A DNA stretch of 64,000 nt from UBA1413 sp037447215 (GCA_037447215.1 JBBIHB010000012.1:1-64000); one strand, 5' to 3'; shown: positions 34,898 to 44,839, counted from the first letter of the stretch. Program-made: numbers and translations. Notes: generated by a model not told the origin, from the sequence alone.

Positions 34898-36851
34898 ATG
34901 GGTTCTTGTCTATCCGTTTCCATAATTTCAGCAGCAGGATTATATCAGTCCAAAACCGGTAGTCTTTGGCATAAATCATATTCAGTTGTTTTTTCTGGTT
35001 GGGTGGCAATTCGCCGATGTACAACTCACTCTGATTGAGAATAGATGGAGGTAATTTTGGTAATTGTTTTTCGGAATTATCATCGGGGATATATCCAATC
35101 CAGGTGTATTTGCCCCTCAAAACCTGCATCAGGTTGGTAAGTAAGCCTGATTTATTTGAATAGCGCCATATAATAATTGGCAAGATGAAGAAGAAAAGAA
35201 CAGCTGATACCAGGTCGAAAAACCGTTTTTTTATCCGGTTCGATTTTTTCGAAATAGCATTCACATCAACAAGATATAAATCGCCTGCCGTGTGTATTGA
35301 ATTGCTTCCGATGATGCTAAAGCTTTCAGGTGGTGCAATTTTATAGGCTACATCCGTTTTGCTCAAATCAAGCATTGTCCTGATGATTTCACCTGAACTC
35401 AGGCTCTCGGCACAAAAAATTATCTCATCTATCCGGTTCACTTCAATAATTTCCCTGATCTGGCCTGCATGTCCGAGAAAATCGTCCGATTCGGCGTTTT
35501 CCGAAACAGATATACTTCCAACCACAAGTGGGTTAACGGGTGTATGGTGCAGTAAATCTTTGATCCGGGCAACTTCTTCACTGTGCCCTACAATTGCTAT
35601 TCTTTTTTGCCTTTCAATATCGAGTTCAAAGCCTTTTAACCGGAAATAACTGAAAAGTAGCCTGAAAATTGGTAATAGCAGGGTTGCCCAGATTGTGCCA
35701 AATAAGATTAATGCCCTTGAAAACCTGTAATCTTCATCGATAAGCGAATAAGCCAGCAGAATTGTAATTGTGCCCCAAAAAAGCCCACGGACGACCTTTA
35801 AAAGGCTAACCGGTTTTTTATACCCTCCCGAAGCCTGGATACCTGAGAGCCAAATAAGAATATAGATTGGGATTACCCATTTATATAAAAACATCGGATA
35901 ATATTCTGGCTCAAACATCACTCTCTCCCAAAATGGAACAATGATTAGAAAGCCTGTATAAATCAAAGCAAAATCAAATAATGGAAGATAAATTTTGCGG
36001 ACTATTCGCTGCATGAGGGCAATAAACGCCCTGAAATAAATAGCTATGTGAATAAAAAAGGAATACATCCTGTAATTTCCTGATGAAAAATGCTTTCTGG
36101 AGAATATCAGCATGGCATTGTAAAACATTTTCACATAGTTGATGCTCCCTTTTTTCGTGCTTTCTCCCTTGTAATGAATTATTGTAATTTCGGGATAGTA
36201 ATAATTTTTGTAGCCTGCTTTGGTTATCCGGTACGACAGATCGATATCTTCGCCATACATGAAAAAAGTTTCATCGAGAAGTCCGGTTTTATCAAGGGTT
36301 TCTTTTCGCAAAAGCATAAAGGCACCGCATAAAACATCTACTTCATGTATTTCATTTTTATTTAGGTAACTCAAATGGTACCGTCCAAAACGATACGAGT
36401 TGGGAAAAAGAGATGAAATTCCAAATATTTTGTAGAATGCAACCCATGGTGTTGGTAACCCTCGTTTCGATTCGGGAAGAAACTTTCCTTTGCCATCAAT
36501 CATTTTAACACCAAGTCCCCCTGCATCTGGATGTTGATCCATAAATTGGATTACTTTTAAAAATGTATCTTCTTCAACCACAGTATCAGGATTGAGTAAC
36601 AGGACATATTGACCCATTGATAACCTGATTGCCTGGTTGTTGGCTACCGAATACCCTACATTGGTTTTATTTTCGATTAACCTGGCCTGCGGAAATTTCT
36701 CCCTGACCAAGTGGCAGGAACCGTCAACTGAATTATTGTCAACCACAAAAATCTCACTTTCAATGCCATTGCATGATTTTATGACCGAATGCAGGCACTG
36801 TTCCAAAAAATGTTTTACGTTGTAATTAACAATGATTACCGTAAGCTTCAT
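34890..36851 (-). CDS. Fusion: GT2 glycosyltransferase + membrane + degenerate glycosylphosphotransferase-like domain
   Basis: The 653-residue protein opens with a GT-A fold GT2 domain (1-230): VIIVNYNVKHFLEQCL, VVDNNSVDGS, LLLNPDTVV with the DxD-like Asp, and MYGEDIDLSYR. Four or five membrane segments follow (about 265-410). Next comes a Rossmann-like piece (RIAIVGHSEEVARIKDLL, about 420), then KKRFFDLVSAVLFFFILP (about 560), matching the start of the bac_transf/WecB-type sugar-phosphotransferase domain. The usual catalytic DE and QxRxG...KFRSM motifs are not seen. So it resembles an undecaprenyl glycosylphosphotransferase fused to a GT2, with a probably inactive transferase end. It would act in envelope polysaccharide synthesis at the inner membrane. 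Confidence 0.72.
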   Translation of the reverse strand: MKLTVIIVNYNVKHFLEQCLHSVIKSCNGIESEIFVVDNNSVDGSCHLVREKFPQARLIENKTNVGYSVANNQAIRLSMGQYVLLLNPDTVVEEDTFLKVIQFMDQHPDAGGLGVKMIDGKGKFLPESKRGLPTPWVAFYKIFGISSLFPNSYRFGRYHLSYLNKNEIHEVDVLCGAFMLLRKETLDKTGLLDETFFMYGEDIDLSYRITKAGYKNYYYPEITIIHYKGESTKKGSINYVKMFYNAMLIFSRKHFSSGNYRMYSFFIHIAIYFRAFIALMQRIVRKIYLPLFDFALIYTGFLIIVPFWERVMFEPEYYPMFLYKWVIPIYILIWLSGIQASGGYKKPVSLLKVVRGLFWGTITILLAYSLIDEDYRFSRALILFGTIWATLLLPIFRLLFSYFRLKGFELDIERQKRIAIVGHSEEVARIKDLLHHTPVNPLVVGSISVSENAESDDFLGHAGQIREIIEVNRIDEIIFCAESLSSGEIIRTMLDLSKTDVAYKIAPPESFSIIGSNSIHTAGDLYLVDVNAISKKSNRIKKRFFDLVSAVLFFFILPIIIWRYSNKSGLLTNLMQVLRGKYTWIGYIPDDNSEKQLPKLPPSILNQSELYIGELPPNQKKQLNMIYAKDYRFWTDIILLLKLWKRIDKNPYG

Positions 36852-36932
36852 GCAGGTTATTAGCTCAATAGGACAAATTTAAACTTTCGGAATGAATTTG
36901 AGGGATTTCCCGGTAATATTTATTTCACTGGT

Positions 36933-37217
36933 TTATTCAACCTCTTCCTCTGTTTGGGCGGTTTTGGCAATTACTGAAGCCGCTAATGGGGCAGTAAGAT
37001 AAATAAAGGCAACCAGCAGTATAGATTTTACAATGATTTGCCAGGTTCCGAAGTGTAACCCTAAGCCGATTAGGATCAGCAAGAGTCCAAAAGAAGTGGC
37101 TTTTGTGGCGGCATGTATCCGGGTCATCAGATTAGGAAGCCTTAGCAGGCCGATTGCGGCAACCAGGATAAAAAAAGTGCCGAGGATAACCAATGCCATT
37201 ACAATATATTCCATCAT
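36933..37217 (-). CDS. mrpG: Mrp cation/proton antiporter subunit G
   Basis: The 94-residue protein has three membrane segments and the MrpG motifs GLLRLPNLMTRIHAATKA. ATG 37217 is one base after mrpF's stop; the ORF could open earlier at a TTG. MrpG is needed for Na+(K+)/H+ exchange by the complex. It is last in the seven-gene operon. Confidence 0.9.
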   Translation of the reverse strand: MMEYIVMALVILGTFFILVAAIGLLRLPNLMTRIHAATKATSFGLLLILIGLGLHFGTWQIIVKSILLVAFIYLTAPLAASVIAKTAQTEEEVE

Positions 37218-37218
37218 T

Positions 37219-37491
37219 TCAATCAACTTTTGTTAAATATTTCGAAATAGCCACCGTGCCAAGGAATGCAATAAGGAAAATGATTACAGCTACGTCAATA
37301 AAGTACGGATTACCTGTCAGTAGTGCGTATAACAGGATGATCCCAGCCGAAATAGAGGTAATCAGATCGAGGGCAACAACCCTGTCGTAGAGACGGGGCC
37401 CTTTGGCAAGCCTGATCATGGTCAGTAAAAAAGACACAATCAGGATTGCAAAAGCAATATACAATAAGGTTTTTAATAACGGCATAGTCAT
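37219..37491 (-). CDS. mrpF: Mrp antiporter subunit F
   Basis: The 90-residue protein has three membrane segments, with the MrpF signature RLAKGPRLYDRVVALDLITS. Its ATG overlaps the mrpE stop by four bases. Confidence 0.9.
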   Translation of the reverse strand: MTMPLLKTLLYIAFAILIVSFLLTMIRLAKGPRLYDRVVALDLITSISAGIILLYALLTGNPYFIDVAVIIFLIAFLGTVAISKYLTKVD

Positions 37492-37820
37492 TCAAAAAGC
37501 TGTTTTATTTTTACCTGAAACTCATCAATCTCCTCAATAACTTTTGATTTATCACTCGCATACATGGAGTGGACAAGTATTTCTTTACGATTGGGTGCCA
37601 CGTCAACTACAAGGCTGCCAGGGGTCATCGAAATTAAATTGGCAAGCAACAATATCTGGTAGTCCCTGTCTAATAGTACTTTAACGTTTATGTAGTCAGG
37701 CTGAATCAGCAGACCGGGAGAAAGCAGGTCTTTTGCAATGAAAAGGTTGGCTTCGACCAGTTTCTTCAGGAAAAACAAGACAAAGCCAATAAATTGAAAT
37801 GGCTTCTTAATTAGTCGCAT
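37488..37820 (-). CDS. mrpE: Mrp antiporter subunit E, short form
   Basis: The 110-residue protein carries the MrpE core KDLLSPGLLIQPDYINV and LANLISMTPGSLVVDVAPN. Typical MrpE (e.g. Bacillus) is near 158 residues; here the first membrane pair is absent. The start overlaps the mrpD stop by 14 bases, leaving no room for an upstream extension in the same transcript order, so the short form looks real rather than misannotated. Confidence 0.85.
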   Translation of the reverse strand: MRLIKKPFQFIGFVLFFLKKLVEANLFIAKDLLSPGLLIQPDYINVKVLLDRDYQILLLANLISMTPGSLVVDVAPNRKEILVHSMYASDKSKVIEEIDEFQVKIKQLFE

Positions 37821-39303
37821 GATTTAAGTTTTTTAGAACTGCATCAATATAACCTGATGAATCGAGAAGTTGATTTCCCGCTTCAATAAAATAATCGAAA
37901 AAGTATCCGGTCCCTAAACCTAAAACAATAGTTCCAGCTCCAAGCAAAATCGAAGGAATTAACTCACCCAATCTAAGTTTTCCGGTCAGATTTCCATGCG
38001 GTTGATCGTCAAGTCCTTTTTTGAAAAATGCCTCATTCCATATTTTTATCATCGAGAACAGGGTAAGAACTCCAGTTAAAATGGCCACACCAGAAATCAA
38101 CCACTTTTCAGCTTCGAAACCAGCCTTGATAAGGAAGAATTTTCCGAAAAATCCAGGCAAGGGAGGCACGCCGGCAAGTGCAAATGCCGGTATGATGAAT
38201 AAAATTCCCAATAACGGATATGATTTGTAGAGGCCTCCGATACTTTTGAGCTGGAAGGTACCTTTAAGTTTGTGAATATGTCCGGAAACCAGAAAAGTAT
38301 TGGTTTTGGCCAGCATATTATGCACGGTAAAATATATAGCCCCTGCCAATGCCAGCGGGGTAAATATGCCGAGACCAAAAATCATGTATCCAATCTGACT
38401 GATAATGTGAAATGACAATATCTTCCTGATTTCGTAATGTGAAGCTGCTGCCATTCCTCCCACGACCATAGTCAGGCCAGCAATAATTAAAAACAAAGTG
38501 TGCCAGAAAACCGGATTCTGGACAAAAAACAATGTAAAAACACGGATCATTGCGTAAACCCCCACTTTTGTAAGTAGGGCAGCAAAAAATGCAGTAATGG
38601 CAACGGGCGGGGTGTGATACGAGGAAGGCAGCCAGAAAAAGAACGGGAATACGGCAGCTTTGATGCTGAAAGCCATAAAAAACAGCATTGTTGAAGTGTC
38701 CATAAAAAAAGCCTGGCTATTATGTTGCAGAATTTTAGCCAGGTGGGCCATATTCAAAGTTCCAGTTTTCCCATAAAGTAGTCCAATGCCCGCAAGGAAA
38801 AACAGGGAGGCTACTAGGTTCATGGTCAGGTATTTAATCCCCCCTTTCAACTGGATTGCTTTGCTGCCGAGGGTAATCATCACAAACGATGACATGAGCA
38901 TTACTTCAAACCACACATACAGGTTAAATATGTCGCCGGTAACAAATGCCCCGTTAACCCCCATCAGTAGGGTATGAAAAAATAAAAAATAGCGGTACGA
39001 AATCAGTTTGTCGTCGATATAGTAGGTCGAATAGATTGCCAGGGCCAACGAGACAAAACCTGAAATAAGGAGCATCATTGAGCTGAACATATCAACCACC
39101 AAGCTGATCCCAAACGGAGCATCCCAGTTGGCTGCCTGCAATACCTGAATGTTTTCGCCTGACGCCTTGGTTATTATCAGGAGCGAAACAACAAAATTGA
39201 CAAATGAGCCGGTCACACCTGCAATTTTCTGATAACGCACCTTGTTCGATAAAATCAACAATATTGCAGTCAAAAGCGGTATTAATATCGGTAGTGAAAT
39301 CAT
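37807..39303 (-). CDS. mrpD: Mrp antiporter subunit D (NuoN/MrpD-like)
   Basis: The 498-residue membrane subunit has 14 or so helices. The helix-5 Glu in LYVWFEVMLMSSF and the helix-7 Lys in SIKAAVFPFFFWLP, needed for proton translocation in the family, are present, plus AALLTKVGVYAMIRV. It forms the antiporter-like core with MrpA. Confidence 0.94.
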   Translation of the reverse strand: MISLPILIPLLTAILLILSNKVRYQKIAGVTGSFVNFVVSLLIITKASGENIQVLQAANWDAPFGISLVVDMFSSMMLLISGFVSLALAIYSTYYIDDKLISYRYFLFFHTLLMGVNGAFVTGDIFNLYVWFEVMLMSSFVMITLGSKAIQLKGGIKYLTMNLVASLFFLAGIGLLYGKTGTLNMAHLAKILQHNSQAFFMDTSTMLFFMAFSIKAAVFPFFFWLPSSYHTPPVAITAFFAALLTKVGVYAMIRVFTLFFVQNPVFWHTLFLIIAGLTMVVGGMAAASHYEIRKILSFHIISQIGYMIFGLGIFTPLALAGAIYFTVHNMLAKTNTFLVSGHIHKLKGTFQLKSIGGLYKSYPLLGILFIIPAFALAGVPPLPGFFGKFFLIKAGFEAEKWLISGVAILTGVLTLFSMIKIWNEAFFKKGLDDQPHGNLTGKLRLGELIPSILLGAGTIVLGLGTGYFFDYFIEAGNQLLDSSGYIDAVLKNLNHATN

Positions 39304-39644
39304 TCTTCGGTTTCTTTTAATTCATCCAGATCGTCGGTGCCTGAAAGACTGAAATATTTATATTTCAATGCAAGGGTAAAAGCAACAAGTCCAAATCCAA
39401 TTACTATTGCGGTTAGGATCAGGGCTTGCGGAATGGGGTCTGCCATATCGGCAGGGTTGGCCGATCCTTCAGTTACAAAAGCTGGCTTTCCTTTAACCAG
39501 CCCGGCGGCAATAAAAATGGTCAGGTTAACGGCGTTGCTTAAAAAAATAATGCCTAAAACCAGCTTTAAAACACTTCTGCGGAGCAGCATATATACACCC
39601 ACAGCTGAAAGGACACCAACCAGGATTGCAAATATTATTTCCAT
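39300..39644 (-). CDS. mrpC: Mrp antiporter subunit C
   Basis: The 114-residue NuoK-like subunit has three membrane helices and the signature SNAVNLTIFIAAGL and PIPQALILTAIVIGFGL. ATG 39644 is preferred over a GTG at 39650. It overlaps mrpB and mrpD. Confidence 0.92.
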   Translation of the reverse strand: MEIIFAILVGVLSAVGVYMLLRRSVLKLVLGIIFLSNAVNLTIFIAAGLVKGKPAFVTEGSANPADMADPIPQALILTAIVIGFGLVAFTLALKYKYFSLSGTDDLDELKETEE

Positions 39645-40060
39645 TGCCACTCCTCCATTAAAGTATAAATAAAAAGCAAGACCACGCCACAGACAGTTAA
39701 ATAAACACCTAAGTCGAATAGCAGTGGTGTTCCCAATTTCAGTGTGAAGTCACCAAAGAAAGATAATTTGACCCATGTGCCGGTTAGGAATGGCTTTCCG
39801 GTAATGACTCCGGGTAAGGCACTGATTAAGGCTGTCAGCAAACCTATTCCAATCAGTAGTATTGGCGATATTTTAAGAGTTTGGCGGGAATTGGCAACAT
39901 CCCAGGCAAGCGCTTGAAAAATAAATGCCCCACTCACCATCAAACCTCCGATAAAACCACCGCCCGGGAAATTATGCCCCCGTAACAGCGTTATAATCGA
40001 AAAAAATATGAGGATGAACCTAATGTATGGTAAAGCTATCTGCAAAATAATGGTTTTCAT
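39635..40060 (-). CDS. mrpB: Mrp antiporter subunit B
   Basis: The 141-residue subunit has four membrane segments, the MnhB signature FPGGGFIGGLMVSGAFIFQA, and LFDLGVYLTVCGVVL. It overlaps mrpA by four bases at its start. It is usually separate from MrpA, whose C-terminus carries related domains. Confidence 0.92.
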   Translation of the reverse strand: MKTIILQIALPYIRFILIFFSIITLLRGHNFPGGGFIGGLMVSGAFIFQALAWDVANSRQTLKISPILLIGIGLLTALISALPGVITGKPFLTGTWVKLSFFGDFTLKLGTPLLFDLGVYLTVCGVVLLFIYTLMEEWQWK

Positions 40061-42351
40061 TTCTTTAACCTGTTAAGTTTAACTAATGAATATACCCCGA
40101 GCGCTGCAATGCTTAAAACTGTAATCTCTCCAAGTGTGTCAAGCGACCTGAAATCGACCAGGATAACGTTCACCACGTTTTCGCCAAACCCACCAGGAAG
40201 ACTGTTTTTTACAAAAAAATCAGATATTGGATGGTTATAGTTAACATGGATCGATTTTAATACCAGTATGATCATAAAACTTCCGGCAGCCATTGCTATC
40301 AAGGCATCCCTGATCCGCGATTTACGGGAAGAAAGATTGGCAAATTTGGGAAGTTTTTGTAAAACCAATACAAACATCACAAGGGTCAGCGTTTCGACAA
40401 GTATCTGTGTTATTGCCAGGTCAACAGCGCTGTAGATGAGGTACAGCAATGCTATGCCAAGGCCAACAACTCCCATGGAAATTATTGCAACCAAACGCGA
40501 CCTGGCAATTGCCGTTATGATGGACGCACCAATCATCAGAATGATAAGGGCAATTACGTAGTAGGGTTGACGGGTATAAACAATATCTTCGTTCCAACCC
40601 CGGGTATTCAGTATCATAAACCAGATTAATATGGTAGCGGCAATAAAAATTGTCATCAGATAAAACCGGTGATAGCCATGCTGGATTACTGATGTTTTCT
40701 TTTTTGAAAGCTTTACAAAGCTGTTTATTATATGATTAAAAACTTCAGAAAATTTAATATTGAAAAAAGTATGGTTTATTGCCTTAAAAACCGGTAAAAC
40801 CTTTTTCCGGAGAAGGAACAGTGTAAAACCAGTTGCTACTGTTAAAATACTGAGCAGAAGTACCTGGTTAAAACCATGCCAGAGTGACAGGTAAACCTTG
40901 ACTGGTTGACGTAAGATTGTACTCACAGTCGGTTCGATAAGTTTGGACATGCTTGCCGGGTAAAGGCCGAAAAACAAACTTGCAATTACCAATACAGTGG
41001 GACCCATAAGCATTTTCCACCCTTTTTCGTTGGGTGGTTTAGGCATTCCGCCATCTTTTTCAATAAAAGTACGATAACCAAGCATGGTTGATACCCACAC
41101 CATAAAGATATTGGATGCAACGCCCAATATGGTCAGAACAACAGCGATATCAGGGGTCTGTATTTTTGCTTCATATATAAGTTCTTTACCTATGAACCCC
41201 AGCATTGGGGGCAAACCGGCCATCGATAAAAGGGCAAGGGTTGTAACCACAAAAGTCTTTGGCATAGGTTTCCATAATTCACCAAGTATGGATATATCCC
41301 GTGTTCCGGTTTTATGGTCGATCATACCTGCAATCATAAACAATGATGCCTTATAAAATGCATGGATTATTAAAAAGAGAATAGCAGCTTCGATGGCAGG
41401 TTGTGTGCTAATACCGAATAAAAGGACCATTGTTCCCAGTGAACTTACGGTTGTATAAGCAAGTATTGCCTTCAGATCGGTTTGGGTCAATGACAGGTAT
41501 GCGCCTATAAACATGGTCATTGCCCCAATGAGGCTCACCAGAAACATCCATTGGGGAGTACCACCCATTACCGGACTCAACCTGGCAAGCAAAAAAATTC
41601 CGGCTTTTACCATTGTCGCCGAGTGAAGGTATGCACTAACAGGCGATGGTGCTTGCATGGCTCCGGGAAGCCAGAAATGAAAAGGAAACTGTGCCGATTT
41701 GGTCACTACACCTGCAAGGATTAATATCAAAGCTGGCAAATATAATTTGTGAACCTTAATAATGTCAGCTTTTTCCATCAGCACGCTAAACTCAAAACTT
41801 CCCGAAATCTGTCCAAGAATGATTATACCCCCAAATAAGGCAAGCCCACCCATTACGGTGATCAGCAACGATTGCAAAGCTGCCTGGCGCGCTTTTTCGT
41901 ATTCATACTTAAAGCTGATGAGGAAATATGAAGTAAAACTGGTAAGTTCCCAGAAAATGAACATCACGAGGATATTCCCCGACAGGACTAGTCCCAGCAT
42001 CGAACCCATAAAAAGCATAATAAACGTATAGAACCTGTCTTTATCGGCATAAAGCTTCATGTATTCGTTGGCATAAATCAGGATTAATGTCCCGATGCCC
42101 GAAACAAGTAGCAAAAACAGATAACTAAGTCCGTCATAAGTCCATGTAATATTCAACCCAAGCTGGGGTATCCAATCGTATGCAATACTTTCACTTGCCG
42201 TATGCTTTAGGCCTGAGCCTTTTACGAGCGAAAAAATAAAAACAGAGAGGGGAAAGATAGCCAGGGCACTACCCTTATATTTACTGAGGAACCTGGGCAT
42301 AAATGGTACCCAAACTGCCGATAGAAATATAATAAGCAGAAGTATCGTCAT
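40057..42351 (-). CDS. mrpA: Mrp antiporter subunit A (NuoL-like, with MbhD/MbhE-type extension)
   Basis: The 764-residue largest subunit has an antiporter-like core (1-460) with the helix-5 Glu in FIFWELTSFTSYFLISF, the Lys in TKSAQFPFHFWLP and HSATMVKAGIF, and a C-terminal part (about 580-760) with MbhD/MbhE-like helices (LVETLTLVMFVLVL, FRSLDTLGEITVLSIAALG). It is the usual MrpA architecture. The gene heads the mrp genes and follows the tandem USP gene by nine bases. Confidence 0.95.
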   Translation of the reverse strand: MTILLLIIFLSAVWVPFMPRFLSKYKGSALAIFPLSVFIFSLVKGSGLKHTASESIAYDWIPQLGLNITWTYDGLSYLFLLLVSGIGTLILIYANEYMKLYADKDRFYTFIMLFMGSMLGLVLSGNILVMFIFWELTSFTSYFLISFKYEYEKARQAALQSLLITVMGGLALFGGIIILGQISGSFEFSVLMEKADIIKVHKLYLPALILILAGVVTKSAQFPFHFWLPGAMQAPSPVSAYLHSATMVKAGIFLLARLSPVMGGTPQWMFLVSLIGAMTMFIGAYLSLTQTDLKAILAYTTVSSLGTMVLLFGISTQPAIEAAILFLIIHAFYKASLFMIAGMIDHKTGTRDISILGELWKPMPKTFVVTTLALLSMAGLPPMLGFIGKELIYEAKIQTPDIAVVLTILGVASNIFMVWVSTMLGYRTFIEKDGGMPKPPNEKGWKMLMGPTVLVIASLFFGLYPASMSKLIEPTVSTILRQPVKVYLSLWHGFNQVLLLSILTVATGFTLFLLRKKVLPVFKAINHTFFNIKFSEVFNHIINSFVKLSKKKTSVIQHGYHRFYLMTIFIAATILIWFMILNTRGWNEDIVYTRQPYYVIALIILMIGASIITAIARSRLVAIISMGVVGLGIALLYLIYSAVDLAITQILVETLTLVMFVLVLQKLPKFANLSSRKSRIRDALIAMAAGSFMIILVLKSIHVNYNHPISDFFVKNSLPGGFGENVVNVILVDFRSLDTLGEITVLSIAALGVYSLVKLNRLKK

Positions 42352-42360
42352 ACTTATTAA

Positions 42361-43329
42361 TCATTTTTCGGGGTACTCTTCCGTAGTAAAAAACCGCGCT
42401 CCTTTTTGAGGCTTCACATGGTTGCGATCAAGAATTGCAAACGGATCGACAAAATCTTTCAATATTTCTTCGTAATCGAATGCCGAAGCGGATGACGTAA
42501 GGCTCAGCACGGGGATAGAGGATTCATTAATTATATGATGGGCAAATGCCCCGATATAATTATCGTAGGTGAAGCCTTCCTGATGTGTCATTACCAATAT
42601 CAGGGATGCTTTAATCTGGTTTGCATATTCAAGAACCCTCTGATAGGGTGGGACATCACTCCGCGGGAAAAGCTTCATTCCACAGGTAATTCCATTTTTT
42701 TCGAAAGTCTCTTTTGCCTGTTGAAGTTTTTTGAAAATGCGGCTTTCTTTTGCACTTATTCCACCAATTAACGCTGATACCAGGCAAACCTTTAGATTGT
42801 AGTGTTGCGCGTAAAGTAGTGCACTCGAAACCTGTCGGTTGGTTTTTTTTGTAAGATCAAGCGGGACTACCATAATTGATCCAATATCGTCGAATTCACC
42901 CTTTGTAGTTAAAACCGGTGCTTCTGAATTGAGGGTTACCTGTTCAACGGTTACACCTAGAACCTGTTCTGAACTGTTTCCCTGGTGATTCTCTCCCGTT
43001 ATTACAATCCTCGGGTGCATTTCTTTAATGATTTCTATGATTTTTTCATGGGGACGTCCCCTCTCTACACGGGTGCTGAATTCAATATTGTGCGGGGTAA
43101 TATTTTCTTCAGCGATGTATTGGAGTTTCTCTTTTGCTTTTTCGGTGATTTTGACTACTTCATCAACCGAAACAAAAAGATCGGTCCAAAATCCACCCAT
43201 TTCGAGAACATGTAATAAATGGATTTTACCATTGAAGCGCTTTGCCATGTTAATGGAATAGCGAAGCGCTTTCAACGATGGATCTTTAAAATCAATTGGC
43301 ACCAGAATATCGTGCCGGGTTTTATCCAT
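42361..43329 (-). CDS. Tandem universal stress protein
   Basis: The 322-residue protein has two USP domains (about 1-150 and 155-300). The first begins DILVPIDFKDPSLKALRYSI, the second SIMVVPLDLTKKTNRQVS. Second-domain residues ILVMTHQEGFTYDNYIGAFA and SIPVLSL resemble the nucleotide-binding loop, although the classical GxxGxxxxxxxxGS pattern is not exact. It lies nine bases upstream of mrpA, so it is probably co-transcribed and may tune ion stress response; that link is inference. Confidence 0.82.
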   Translation of the reverse strand: MDKTRHDILVPIDFKDPSLKALRYSINMAKRFNGKIHLLHVLEMGGFWTDLFVSVDEVVKITEKAKEKLQYIAEENITPHNIEFSTRVERGRPHEKIIEIIKEMHPRIVITGENHQGNSSEQVLGVTVEQVTLNSEAPVLTTKGEFDDIGSIMVVPLDLTKKTNRQVSSALLYAQHYNLKVCLVSALIGGISAKESRIFKKLQQAKETFEKNGITCGMKLFPRSDVPPYQRVLEYANQIKASLILVMTHQEGFTYDNYIGAFAHHIINESSIPVLSLTSSASAFDYEEILKDFVDPFAILDRNHVKPQKGARFFTTEEYPEK

Positions 43330-43392
43330 ATTTTAATTTTTATTCCAGATAACTGATTTCAGATCAGATTTGTTTAATCTGTGTTATTGTTT

Positions 43393-44673
43393 TTAGGTTT
43401 GTTTTCCTGCTATAATAGTCTGGTTCCGGTTTGGGCCTACCGATACAATTGTAATAGGCACTCCGGTTTCATCTTCGACAAACCTGATAAAGTTTTTAAA
43501 ATCTTCCGGAAATTCACATTCTTTTGTTATCGAGGTCAGTTCGGTTTTCCAACCCGGAAGTTCAACATAAATCGGACGTTGCTTTTCTGACAGTTCGAAG
43601 GGAAAAGCTTCCACAACTTCACCGTTTATTTCGTATCCAACACAAACATTGATAGTATCAAACTGATCCAAAACATCAGCTTTCATCATGATCATTTCGG
43701 TTACTCCGTTGAGCATAATGGAATACTTCAAGGCAACCAGGTCGAGCCAGCCACACCGGCGTGGCCTGCCTGTGGTTGAACCATATTCATTCCCTGCTTT
43801 GCGTAAAAGGTCACCGGTTTCGTTTTTCAATTCGGTGGGGAATGGCCCTGAGCCTACCCGGGTGCAATATGCCTTGAAAATTCCCAGCACCCTGCCAATT
43901 TTTCCGGGTGCAATTCCAAGTCCGGTGCAGGCGCCTGCACATATTGTGTTCGATGAGGTTACAAAAGGATAAGAGCCAAAGTCGATGTCGAGCAGGGTTC
44001 CCTGAGCTCCTTCGGCCAGAATCGATTTTCCTTGATTCAGCAAATCGTTTATGAAGTTTTCACTGTCGATCAGTTTATAAGTTTTGAGGAGATCTATGCC
44101 TTCAAACCATTCCTTTTCCAATGCATCGAAAGCTTCTTCATAGTCGAAGTGAAAATAATTCTCGAGCAGGCTTTTATGGTTTTCGATACGGCTGGTGTAC
44201 TTATCTTCGAAATCATACAGGATATCACCAACCCTAAGCCCTTCACGGCCGATTTTATCTCGATAGGTTGGCCCTATTCCTTTCAATGTCGAACCAATCC
44301 GGGTTTCCCCTTTCGATGCTTCCGATGCCGCATCGAGCAGCCGGTGGGTTGGCAGAATCAAATGGGCTTTTTTCGAAATGTAAAGATTGTGTGAAATATC
44401 GAAGCCTTTTTCTGATAGCGATTCGATTTCTTTTTTGAATACAATGGGATCGATAACCACGCCGTTACCAATTATATTTATCTTGTTTTCGTGGAAGATA
44501 CCTGATGGGATGGTGTGAAGCACTTGTTTCATATGGTTGAATTCGAGGGTATGCCCGGCATTGGGGCCACCCTGAAACCGTGCAATTACATCGTAACCCG
44601 GAGTTAAAACATCAACAACTTTTCCTTTACCTTCATCGCCCCATTGGAGCCCAAGCAAAACATCGGCTTTCAT
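43393..44673 (-). CDS. purA: Adenylosuccinate synthetase
   Basis: The 426-residue enzyme converts IMP and aspartate to adenylosuccinate using GTP. The N-terminal GLQWGDEGKGKVVD, GGPNAGHTLEF with the catalytic His, and the C-terminal GPNRNQTI are visible. With purE broken here, IMP may come from salvage through hpt or from a purE copy elsewhere. The gene follows fur (166 bases away). Confidence 0.96.
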   Translation of the reverse strand: MKADVLLGLQWGDEGKGKVVDVLTPGYDVIARFQGGPNAGHTLEFNHMKQVLHTIPSGIFHENKINIIGNGVVIDPIVFKKEIESLSEKGFDISHNLYISKKAHLILPTHRLLDAASEASKGETRIGSTLKGIGPTYRDKIGREGLRVGDILYDFEDKYTSRIENHKSLLENYFHFDYEEAFDALEKEWFEGIDLLKTYKLIDSENFINDLLNQGKSILAEGAQGTLLDIDFGSYPFVTSSNTICAGACTGLGIAPGKIGRVLGIFKAYCTRVGSGPFPTELKNETGDLLRKAGNEYGSTTGRPRRCGWLDLVALKYSIMLNGVTEMIMMKADVLDQFDTINVCVGYEINGEVVEAFPFELSEKQRPIYVELPGWKTELTSITKECEFPEDFKNFIRFVEDETGVPITIVSVGPNRNQTIIAGKQT

Positions 44674-44839
44674 TAATGAAATTTTTGTTTATAAAATTAT
44701 TTTATTATCAGTGTGATAAGAAAAGCTGATCATTTAACAGCAAATAATCACGATGGGTAAAGTTACAAATATTTTTTAAGGCTGATCAACGTAAGTTTAA
44801 GGTATATTGCAATTTGCGGGGGAAAATCGGAAAAGCAGG

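Noticed and set aside
43365..43381. Hairpin CAGATT/AATCTG between purA and the USP gene
   Set aside because: No T-run on the minus-strand downstream side, so I do not call it a terminator for purA; the stem is short.
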